From Bacteroidota bacterium (GTDB lineage: Bacteria; Bacteroidota; Bacteroidia; NORP154), in assembly GCA_002401055.1 (NCBI GenBank), contig NVRZ01000022.1:1-5897 (forward strand): a stretch of 5,897 nucleotides of DNA, written 5' to 3'. The notes beneath the pieces are model-generated. The model did no database searches, had not been told where the DNA came from, and saw only the letters and a list, made by a program, of their open reading frames with translations. Made by a program: the position numbers and the translations under genes. Below are positions 1-5,897 of the stretch, one piece after another. Numbering within the stretch: the stretch's first letter is position 1; every line of letters starts with the position of its first letter.

Positions 1-16
1 GAAAGTTGGGGTTTTT

Positions 17-2167
17 TTATGCTATCACAAAATCCAATTGCTTCTTAATTACATCGGCGGACTTTATAATAACATTTACTCGGTCTCCAAGATTATAGGA
101 GTCCTTATAACGTCGGCCCCTTAGGCAAAAATTATCTTTATCAAATGTGTAATGGTCATCGTCAAGGCTGCTTATTCGTACCAGACCCTCGCATTTATTC
201 TCTATAAGTTCTACAAAGAAGCCAAAGGTGGTAACTCCTGATATTACCCCGGTAAACTCGTGTCCTACGCGATCTTGAAGATATTGCACTTGTTTATACT
301 TGATAGAATCCCTTTCTGCTGCCTCAGCTTTTCTCTCCTGTTCCGAACAATGTTTACAATCATCCTCTAATCCCAATATCATCGAGTTATCAGGGGAATT
401 ATTTGCTAAATAGACTTCCAACAGCCGATGAACAATGAGATCTGGATAACGTCGGATAGGTGATGTAAAGTGTGAATAGTGGCCAAAAGAAAGACCATAA
501 TGGCCAATATTTTTCGTTGTATAAACAGCCTTCGCCATAGTCCTTATTGCCAATGTTTCAATTAAATTGGCTTCTGGCTTACCCTTTACAGCTTTAAGTA
601 CTGCGTTTAACGAGGCAGTAATCATCTCTCTGCTTCCCAGCTTCATTTCGTATCCAAACTGCTTAATAAAGGCTTGAAACGCTTTTAGTTTGTCAATATC
701 AGGGCTGTCATGAACGCGGTAAACAAAAGGTCGGATTTTCTTTTGATTTGCTGGCTTACCTATTAATTCTGCAACTCTCTTGTTCGCCAAGAGCATGAAC
801 TCTTCAATCAATTTATTGGAAGCCTTTTGCACTTTGGGAATAACTGAAATTGGATTGCCTGCCTCATCCAGCTGAAACTTCACTTCTACCTTGTCAAACT
901 CGATCGATCCACTTTCAAATCGGCGCTTTCTCAATTTTACAGCTAGCCTGTTTAGCGTTTTTACTTCTTCATTAAATTCGCCTGTTCCGTTATCTATCCT
1001 TTCCTGTGCTTCATCGTAGGTAAATCGCCGATCTGATGATATAATGGTTTTTCCAAACCACTCGCTTTTGATCTCAGCGTTTTCATTCATCTCAAAAACA
1101 GCGGCAAAGCAGAGCTTTTCTTCATTGGGCCTTAAAGAGCAAACCTGATTGGAGAGAACCTCTGGAAGCATCGGGATTACCCGATCTACCAAATATATTG
1201 AAGTGGCCCTTGAGTACGCCTCTTCATCAATCTTCGACCCAGGAACCACATAATGCGAAACATCTGCGATATGAACACCAATTTCGAACAGTCCATTTTG
1301 AATCTTTCTTATTGACAATGCATCGTCAAAATCTTTGGCATCGTCAGGATCAATTGTGAAAGTTATTATTTTTCTAAAGTCTCTTCTTTTCGCTATTTCA
1401 CTCTCCTTGATCGAAGTATCAATTTCTGCTGCTACCGCCTCCACGTTCTTCGGAAACGACGAAGGCAACTCATGCCCATGAAGAATAGCGTTTATTTCAG
1501 CATCATTGTCTCCGGCCATTCCAAAAATCTCCACTACTTTTCCTGTTGGGTTTTTGGCGTCCTCTGGCCATGTCTCGATATTAACCAAAGCCTTGTGCCC
1601 TGATTTGGCGCCATTTAGCTTATTTAGTGGGATAAAAATATCAGTTGTCATTCTCGGGCTATCCGTAGCTAGAAACGCAAAATCTTTGGATACCGATAAT
1701 ATTCCGGTGTAGCGCGTGTTTCCTCTTTTGATAATCTTGATCACCCTACCTTCAGGCTTGCGATTGCCTGAGTGGGTTAGATGTATTGCTACTGTATCAC
1801 CATGCAGAGCATGAAAGGTTTTGTCTTTGGGAACATAAACATCGGTATCTGAGTTCTCGAATTTTACGTAACCTGCGCCCGAGGCAATCATATCGATAAC
1901 ACCAATTGATGAGCTTTCTGTGAACGAGCTTTTCTTCGGATTGGCAATTTGAAACTTGCCTGGCTTGGGCTTTATCAGGAGTTTCTTATTTACCATTTGA
2001 TTAAGTACCGATTCGAGTCCTGATCTTTGGCCAAGATTGGATACGCCGAGCTGCTTGGCTAGTTGTTTGTAATTGAAGGACTTTTTCGGATATTTGTTAA
2101 AGACCCTTAGTATTTGTGAAAGAGATATATTTTTCGGATTACCGGTCTTCTTATTATGTTTTGGCAT
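17..2167 (-). CDS. rnr: Ribonuclease R (3'-5' exoribonuclease, RNB/S1 family)
   Basis: RNase R degrades structured RNA processively from the 3' end in the cytoplasm, releasing nucleoside monophosphates, and acts in mRNA turnover and RNA quality control. The 716-residue product shows the full family order: an N-terminal winged-helix-like segment (about 13-75), two cold-shock/OB regions (about 85-215), the RNB catalytic domain (about 262-590) and a C-terminal S1 domain (about 635-716). The metal-binding motif DPDDAKDFDD is at 273-282, with aspartates 273, 279, 281 and 282 matching the four catalytic aspartates of E. coli RNase R. GVHIADVSHYV (about 297-307) and TSPIRRYPD (about 568-576) are also intact. 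The protein ends right after the S1 fold, without the long basic tail of the E. coli enzyme. The frame stays open upstream to 2317, but the start at 2167 (MPKHNKKTG) is preferred: the extension is an unrelated hydrophobic stretch that would overlap the divergent lipoprotein gene. No Shine-Dalgarno is seen; the leader is A/T-rich. Confidence 0.96.
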   Translation of the reverse strand: MPKHNKKTGNPKNISLSQILRVFNKYPKKSFNYKQLAKQLGVSNLGQRSGLESVLNQMVNKKLLIKPKPGKFQIANPKKSSFTESSSIGVIDMIASGAGYVKFENSDTDVYVPKDKTFHALHGDTVAIHLTHSGNRKPEGRVIKIIKRGNTRYTGILSVSKDFAFLATDSPRMTTDIFIPLNKLNGAKSGHKALVNIETWPEDAKNPTGKVVEIFGMAGDNDAEINAILHGHELPSSFPKNVEAVAAEIDTSIKESEIAKRRDFRKIITFTIDPDDAKDFDDALSIRKIQNGLFEIGVHIADVSHYVVPGSKIDEEAYSRATSIYLVDRVIPMLPEVLSNQVCSLRPNEEKLCFAAVFEMNENAEIKSEWFGKTIISSDRRFTYDEAQERIDNGTGEFNEEVKTLNRLAVKLRKRRFESGSIEFDKVEVKFQLDEAGNPISVIPKVQKASNKLIEEFMLLANKRVAELIGKPANQKKIRPFVYRVHDSPDIDKLKAFQAFIKQFGYEMKLGSREMITASLNAVLKAVKGKPEANLIETLAIRTMAKAVYTTKNIGHYGLSFGHYSHFTSPIRRYPDLIVHRLLEVYLANNSPDNSMILGLEDDCKHCSEQERKAEAAERDSIKYKQVQYLQDRVGHEFTGVISGVTTFGFFVELIENKCEGLVRISSLDDDHYTFDKDNFCLRGRRYKDSYNLGDRVNVIIKSADVIKKQLDFVIA

Positions 2168-2261
2168 GAGGTGTGCTGAAATGTATTTTAACTGAGGAGA
2201 GACACAGAGGGTAAAAGTGAGGAAATAAAAACATATTCCATAATATTTCCGTTTAAATAAG
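2168..2261. promoter_or_regulatory. Divergent intergenic region between rnr and the repeat lipoprotein gene
   Basis: These 94 bases must hold the promoters of both divergent genes unless either transcript starts inside the other gene. On the minus strand, 2228-2235 reads TATGTTTT, one mismatch from the Bacteroidota -7 consensus TAnnTTTG, about 60 bases before the rnr start. No TTG is found at the expected -33 distance, so it is weak. On the plus strand I see no convincing -7 element; the bases just before the lipoprotein start are A/T-rich (TTTAAATAAG). That fits Bacteroidota genes, which often use A-rich leaders instead of Shine-Dalgarno sites. The location is clear; the individual elements are not. 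Confidence 0.4.
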
Positions 2262-5021
2262 ATGGACTTCTTGAAAATGAGATCACTATCATTATTTATT
2301 ATATGTGCGCTTGCCATCTGGCTGCTGTCAGGGTGCAGCTCGTCGTCGAATGTATCGTCGAGTAATAATCAATCCACACATGCTAACAGCTCTTTGGGAG
2401 GAGACTCAGAAGTAGCTTCATTAGGAACGAGAAGAACAAGCGGAGGAGATGCATTTGTTGCGAAGAAAAAGGAATCTTCAAGGCAAGGAGCCAGAGGCTC
2501 AAATGGAGGAGGCGCTTTTTCTTCAAAGAAAACAAAACCATCAAAGACGAGCACGAAGAAAGCGGGCTCGTCCAGAAGCTCATCGGGCAGTAATCAATCA
2601 TCTCATGGTAATAGCTCCTTAGGAGGTGATTCGCAAGTTGCATCATCTCGATCCCGAGGAGGGGGAACTGAAGATGCATTTGTATCAAAGCAAAAGAAAC
2701 CGTCAAAGCAGTTAAAGGGAGCCTCATCTAAAAAGAGCTCGACAGACAATCAATCGTCTCACGCCAATAGCTCTTTAGGTGGTGATGCTGAAGTTGTGTC
2801 ATACGGTGCTCGGGGTGGTGGTACAGGTGACTCCTTCGTGTCGAAAAGAAAGGATCATTCGAAATCTAAAATGAAAGATTCATTCGTATCAAAATCCTCG
2901 AAGCCTTCGGTGATGGATGAAGGAGACGGAGGTTTTTCTGTTAAAAGAGATAAAAGAGGAGCAACCGAAAAGATCGAAGACAGCTTTGTTTCAAAATCTA
3001 GAACCAAGAAACCGTCTAAGCAGAATGATGCTTTTGTGACCAAATCTAAATCACACGAAACCGGCAAAATGACGGATGCATTCGCTGTTAAAACCAAAGA
3101 CGCAAAGCCCATTAAGATGGACGATGCATTTTCCGTGAAGAGCAAAGACGTTAAACCTGGAAAGATGGATGATGCCTTCACTGTGAAAAGGAAAGACGCA
3201 AAGCCTGCGAAAATAGAAGACGCCTTTGCGGTTAAAACCAAAGACAGCAAACCGAGAAAGCTAGACGATTCATTCACCACAAAAGTCAAGAAGGACGATA
3301 AGCCCATGTATGCTTACAACGATGCGAAAAAACGGGTTACTGAGCCCGGTGGGCCTATTATTGGTAAACAGAAAGAATCTAAGGACTCCTTTACCACGAA
3401 GGTAAAGAAGGATGACAAACCCATGTATGCTTACAATAGCAAGAAGAAACAAACAATGGTAAGTAATGGAAACTTCAAAGAGGGGAAGGATGATTTTGCG
3501 GTGAAGGTTAAAGATTCCAAGCCAGGCAAACTAGACGATTCATTCACCACAAAAGTCAAGAAGGACGATAAGCCAATGTATGCATACAACGATGCGAAAA
3601 AACGAGTTACCGAGCCCGGAGGGCCTATTATTGGTAAACAGAAAGAAGCCAAGGATGCATTTACCACCAAAGTTAAGCGTGATGAGAAACCCATGTACGC
3701 TTACAACGACAAGAAGAAGCAAGTGACTCCAAGCGGAGGACTCCTCTCAAGCAAACCTAAAGAGGGCAAGGATGCATTTACCACCAAGGTCAAGCGAGAT
3801 GACAAGCCTATGTACGCTTATAATGAGAAGAAAAAGCAAGTTACCCCCAGCGGAGGATTGCTAAGTAGTAAACCAAAGGACGGCAAAGATGCATTCACCA
3901 CCAAAGTCAAGCGAGATGACAAGCCGATGTACGCTTACAATGAAAAGAAGAAACAAGTCACCCCCAGCGGAGGATTGCTAAGTAGTAAACCAAAGGAAGG
4001 CAAAGACGCGTTCACTACCAAAGTCAAGCGAGATGACAAACCGATGTACGCTTATAATGAAAAGAAGAAGCAAGTGACTCCAAGTGGCGGACTCCTCTCA
4101 AGCAAACCCAAGGAAGGCAAGGATGCATTCGCCACCAAGGTTAAGCGCGATGATAAACCTATGTATGCTTACAATGAGAAGAAGAAGCAAGTGACTCCAA
4201 ATGGTGGATTGCTCAGCAGTAAGCCTAAAGAGGGAAAGGACTCCTTTACCACCAAAGTTAAGCGTGATGAGAAACCCATGTACGCTTACAATGAGAAGAA
4301 GAAGCAAGTGACTCCAAGTGGCGGACTCCTCTCAAGCAAACCCAAGGAAGGCAAAGATGCATTCACTACCAAGGTAAAGCGCGATGAGAAGCCTATGTAC
4401 GCTTATAATGAGAAGAAAAAGCAAGTGACTCCAAGTGGCGGACTCCTCTCAAGCAAACCCAAGGAAGGCAAAGACGCATTCACTACCAAGGTCAAGCGAG
4501 AAGACAAGCCTATGTACGCTTATAATGAGAAGAAAAAGCAAGTCACACCAACGGGAAACGGCCCTTTGATCGGGAAGCCAAAAGAAACCAAGGACTCATT
4601 CACAACTAGGGTTAAAAAAGACGAGGCACCCATGTATGAGTATAACACTAAGAAAAAGAGGGTAGAAGAAAAGGATGGAATGTTTGCAAAAAAGCCGAAA
4701 GAAAAGAAGGACGCATTTACATCTAGGGTGAAGAAGGACGATGACCCCATGTATGAGTACAATGCAAAGAAAAAACAGGTAGTAGAAAACGATGGGATAT
4801 TCGTTAAAAAGAGAGAAAAAGACCCAACGGATACGTTTGCGCTAAAAGGTGATCTGAAAAAAAGCAGAAAAGAAAACAAATACAATTCTAAAAAGGGCAA
4901 GGTAAAGAAGGACAAAGGCCTGTATAATTTGTGGGGCCTAATTAAGAGAAAGGAAAAAGACAAAAAGGGAGACAAACGAGGAAAACAACAGTTAGACTTG
5001 TTTGGCAAACCCATGTTCTAA
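2262..5021 (+). CDS. Large, basic, repeat-built lipoprotein of unknown function
   Basis: I do not recognise this 919-residue protein. It begins with a lipoprotein signal peptide: basic n-region, hydrophobic core about 9-22 and lipobox LLSGC, with Cys25 as the predicted lipidated residue. The rest is low-complexity and probably mostly disordered. It contains three 33-residue Ser/Gly/Asn-rich units (residues 36-68, 111-143, 163-195), a 16-residue-period array (190-335), and 39-residue-type units from 336 to about 856. A Lys-rich tail contains the only tryptophan outside the signal peptide (YNLWGLIK) and ends GKPMF, an echo of the repeat's KPMY. The consensus 39-residue unit has ten Lys/Arg against five Asp/Glu, so the mature chain is strongly basic. 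Residues after Cys25 are SSSSN, without the acidic surface-export signal of Bacteroidota lipoproteins, so a periplasm-facing outer-membrane anchor is inferred. There is no T9SS C-terminal domain and no enzyme motif. Met6 (base 2277) is an alternative start giving a more typical 19-residue signal peptide. A structural or binding role is plausible but unproven. Confidence 0.9.
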   Translation: MDFLKMRSLSLFIICALAIWLLSGCSSSSNVSSSNNQSTHANSSLGGDSEVASLGTRRTSGGDAFVAKKKESSRQGARGSNGGGAFSSKKTKPSKTSTKKAGSSRSSSGSNQSSHGNSSLGGDSQVASSRSRGGGTEDAFVSKQKKPSKQLKGASSKKSSTDNQSSHANSSLGGDAEVVSYGARGGGTGDSFVSKRKDHSKSKMKDSFVSKSSKPSVMDEGDGGFSVKRDKRGATEKIEDSFVSKSRTKKPSKQNDAFVTKSKSHETGKMTDAFAVKTKDAKPIKMDDAFSVKSKDVKPGKMDDAFTVKRKDAKPAKIEDAFAVKTKDSKPRKLDDSFTTKVKKDDKPMYAYNDAKKRVTEPGGPIIGKQKESKDSFTTKVKKDDKPMYAYNSKKKQTMVSNGNFKEGKDDFAVKVKDSKPGKLDDSFTTKVKKDDKPMYAYNDAKKRVTEPGGPIIGKQKEAKDAFTTKVKRDEKPMYAYNDKKKQVTPSGGLLSSKPKEGKDAFTTKVKRDDKPMYAYNEKKKQVTPSGGLLSSKPKDGKDAFTTKVKRDDKPMYAYNEKKKQVTPSGGLLSSKPKEGKDAFTTKVKRDDKPMYAYNEKKKQVTPSGGLLSSKPKEGKDAFATKVKRDDKPMYAYNEKKKQVTPNGGLLSSKPKEGKDSFTTKVKRDEKPMYAYNEKKKQVTPSGGLLSSKPKEGKDAFTTKVKRDEKPMYAYNEKKKQVTPSGGLLSSKPKEGKDAFTTKVKREDKPMYAYNEKKKQVTPTGNGPLIGKPKETKDSFTTRVKKDEAPMYEYNTKKKRVEEKDGMFAKKPKEKKDAFTSRVKKDDDPMYEYNAKKKQVVENDGIFVKKREKDPTDTFALKGDLKKSRKENKYNSKKGKVKKDKGLYNLWGLIKRKEKDKKGDKRGKQQLDLFGKPMF
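2367..2465 (+). repeat. 33-residue Ser/Gly/Asn repeat, copy 1
   Basis: This is the first of three dispersed 99-base units inside the lipoprotein gene (residues 36-68). Each reads NQS[ST]H[AG]NSSLGGD, then a variable Gly/Arg-rich spacer, then D[AS]FV[AS]K. This copy begins NQSTHANSSLGGDSEVAS and ends DAFVAK. Confidence 0.85.
2592..2690 (+). repeat. 33-residue Ser/Gly/Asn repeat, copy 2
   Basis: Residues 111-143, beginning NQSSHGNSSLGGDSQVAS and ending EDAFVSK. It has exactly the same length as copies 1 and 3, with no insertion or deletion. It is separated from copy 1 by a Ser/Lys-rich linker that contains a degenerate GAFSSK motif. Confidence 0.85.
2748..2846 (+). repeat. 33-residue Ser/Gly/Asn repeat, copy 3
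   Basis: Residues 163-195, beginning NQSSHANSSLGGDAEVVS and ending DSFVSK. Its last six residues are also the first motif of the following 16-residue array, so the two repeat classes join through the shared D-[AS]-F-V-S-K core. Confidence 0.85.
2829..3266 (+). repeat. 16-residue (48-base) tandem repeat array
   Basis: Phenylalanines fall at residues 192, 208, 225, 242, 258, 274, 290, 306 and 322, a spacing of 16 or 17, and the next is 338 in the first long unit. The first units are degenerate (DSFVSK, GGFSVK). The last four (3075-3266) are clean 48-base units of the form DAF[AST]VK[TSR]KD[AVS]KP[IGAR]K[MIL][DE]. An extra isolated copy (DFAVKVKDSKPGKLD, bases 3492-3536) lies within the long-repeat region. 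The repeat is Lys-rich with a regularly placed aromatic residue. Confidence 0.85.
3267..4829 (+). repeat. 39-residue (about 117-base) repeat array, thirteen units
   Basis: The units start at 3267, 3384, 3537, 3654, 3771, 3888, 4005, 4122, 4239, 4356, 4473, 4593 and 4710. The seven from 3654 to 4472 are exactly 117 bases each. Each opens D[AS]F[TA][TS][KR]VK, continues through PMY[AE]YN and a KKK cluster, and usually ends SGGLLSSKPKEGK. The second unit (3384) is shortened and followed by one isolated 16-residue-type unit. The last three diverge: 40 residues in 4473 and 4710, and the YAY to YEY change in 4593 and 4710. A further degenerate copy (DTFALK, then ENKYNSKKGKV) begins at 4830. Unit lengths are multiples of three, so gain or loss of units keeps the frame. 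Confidence 0.95.
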
Positions 5022-5163
5022 AAACGGAACAATAATTTAAGCTGAAGAATAGTCATTTTCAGGTTGGGCATATACGGAATACGCCCATCTAAATACCTTC
5101 TTCTTGCATGAGCGCAAACTTAGTCTTACTTTAGAGTAGCCTAATTCCTTTTATTTTTATAAA
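5022..5163 (+). promoter_or_regulatory. Intergenic gap with imperfect hairpin and candidate promoter
   Basis: This 142-base gap separates the lipoprotein and barrel genes. At 5065-5087 an inverted repeat (TGGGCATAT, loop ACGGA, ATACGCCCA) pairs 8 of 9 positions. It lacks a following T-run, so it is at best a weak terminator or a UTR structure. Downstream, TTG at 5104-5106 and TACTTTAG at 5127-5134 are 20 bases apart, close to the Bacteroidota -33/-7 pattern (TTG, then TAnnTTTG) with one mismatch. They would start transcription about 25 bases before the barrel gene. The TTTATAAA just before its ATG is an A/T-rich leader typical of the phylum. The barrel gene may therefore have its own promoter, though read-through from upstream is also possible. 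Confidence 0.35.
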
Positions 5164-5897
5164 ATGCGTTATATACTAATATCACTTTGCTTAATCATGC
5201 CTGTATTTGTAAGCGCAGGTGTGGACAACTTTGCTATCGGTGCACGGTCTGCAGCGATGGCGAATTCATCTGTTATGTTGAGCGGAGCCTGGGCTGCACA
5301 TCACAATCAAGCTGGCCTCACTAAGGTGGAGTATGTTACTGGCGGAATATATTACGAGAACCGTTTTGGTATAAAAGAATTAGGATTAAGTGCGGGCTTG
5401 GTGGTATTGCCGGTGAACTTCTGGGACGGTGGTGTATTTGGATTGAGCTTCTCCTATTTCGGCTATTCGATGTACAATGACATGAAAATAGGATTGGCTT
5501 ATGCAAAGAAACTTGGTGACCGATACTCTGTAGGAATTCAATTCGATTATTTACGGACAAGCATAGGAGAGGATTATGGAAACAAAGGAACTGTTGCCGT
5601 TGAGGTGGGGTTACAGGCAGAGCTTATAGACGATTTAAATATTGGAGTGCATATATTTAATCCAACCAGAGCCAAAGCCGCGGAATACAAAGTACAGGAC
5701 GTGGTAACTACAGAAAGAATACCGACAATCCTAAGGTTTGGCTTGAGCTACACATTTTCAGAAAAAGTGATTCTAACGGCAGAAGTTGAAAAAGACGTTT
5801 ACACAAAACCGTCAATTAAAGCGGGAATAGAATATCAAGCAATAAAGCAATTGTACCTCAGGGGCGGTGTATCATCTTACCCCGTAAGCAGATCATT
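5164..5897 (+). CDS. PorV/PorQ-like outer-membrane beta-barrel protein, 3' truncated by window end
   Basis: The reading frame is open from ATG 5164 to the window end, giving 244 full codons with no stop. The product starts with a Sec signal peptide (MRYILISLCLIMPVFVSA, likely cut after Ala18). The mature N-terminus contains IGARSAAMANSSVML and, after a short gap, AWAAHHNQAGL (about 25-52). This resembles the GAR-x-x-M-A-x-A-S-V and N-x-A-G-L signature of the PorV/PorQ/UPF0164-type barrels of Bacteroidota. Alternating hydrophobic and polar beta-strand segments follow (for example VFGLSFSYFGYSMYN, about 91-105), as does an HIFNPT motif at 163-168. Such proteins are outer-membrane barrels, usually somewhat longer than what is visible here, so the missing end is probably short. 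PorV itself works in type IX secretion, but this protein is not clearly PorV and may be one of the many uncharacterised relatives. It lies 142 bases after the repeat lipoprotein on the same strand. Confidence 0.8.
   Translation, partial: MRYILISLCLIMPVFVSAGVDNFAIGARSAAMANSSVMLSGAWAAHHNQAGLTKVEYVTGGIYYENRFGIKELGLSAGLVVLPVNFWDGGVFGLSFSYFGYSMYNDMKIGLAYAKKLGDRYSVGIQFDYLRTSIGEDYGNKGTVAVEVGLQAELIDDLNIGVHIFNPTRAKAAEYKVQDVVTTERIPTILRFGLSYTFSEKVILTAEVEKDVYTKPSIKAGIEYQAIKQLYLRGGVSSYPVSRS

Noticed and set aside
1506..1712. Small plus-strand open frame inside rnr
   Set aside because: It lies entirely opposite the conserved cold-shock-domain region of RNase R and shows no recognisable protein features.
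2168..2317. N-terminal extension of RNase R by 50 residues
   Set aside because: The stretch is open but hydrophobic and unlike RNase R N-termini. It covers the whole intergenic region and would overlap the divergent lipoprotein start. The ATG at 2167 begins a normal basic RNase R N-terminus.
2855..3307. 150-residue minus-strand open frame
   Set aside because: It is an antisense shadow of the 16-residue repeat array; its own repetitiveness simply mirrors the 48-base period.
3654..4472. CRISPR array or non-coding satellite
   Set aside because: The 117-base period is in frame, has no separate repeat and unique-spacer pattern, and its variation is mostly silent, so it is a coding tandem repeat.
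4520..5014. 164-residue minus-strand open frame, rich in Phe/Leu/Ser
   Set aside because: It is the antisense of the Lys/Glu-rich repeat codons. Its composition and periodicity are explained by the plus-strand gene, and it has no start signal of its own.
4830..5018. Type IX secretion C-terminal sorting domain on the repeat protein
   Set aside because: The tail is Lys-rich and lacks the beta-sandwich pattern and closing motif of such domains, and the protein already has a lipoprotein signal.
5336..5560. 74-residue minus-strand open frame
   Set aside because: It is opposite the barrel gene, whose plus-strand frame has a signal peptide and a family signature.

Overview
The window looks like a piece of a Bacteroidota chromosome, probably of the Cytophagia/Flavobacteriia type. 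The evidence is an RNase R with the Bacteroidota-style C-terminus, A-rich translation starts with no Shine-Dalgarno sequence, a lipoprotein signal peptide, and a PorV/PorQ-like outer-membrane barrel. No mobile element, CRISPR array, tRNA or rRNA was seen.

Layout: the minus strand of roughly the first 2.15 kb encodes a complete RNase R (rnr). A 94-bp intergenic region separates it from a divergent gene on the plus strand, which encodes a 919-residue lipoprotein made almost entirely of repeats. After a 142-bp gap with an imperfect hairpin and a candidate Bacteroidota-type promoter, a third gene, also on the plus strand, begins. It encodes a secreted outer-membrane beta-barrel and is cut off by the window end.

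The unusual part is the lipoprotein. After a lipobox Cys at residue 25 it has three nested repeat grades. There are three Ser/Gly/Asn-rich 33-residue units, then about ten 16-residue units with a phenylalanine at near-constant spacing, then a run of 39-residue units carrying D-[AS]-F-T-T-K and P-M-Y-[AE]-Y-N, thirteen of them recognisable plus a degenerate end. All three grades share a D-[AS]-F-x-x-K core, which suggests growth by duplication from one short motif. Neighbouring 39-residue units can be identical in protein yet differ at 20 of 117 bases, all silent, so the repeat appears to be under selection as a protein. I do not recognise the family, and its function is unknown.

RNase R is a housekeeping RNA-decay enzyme and need not be linked to the other two genes. 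The lipoprotein and the barrel are co-oriented and both predicted to belong to the envelope, so a shared outer-membrane role is possible but only inferred.
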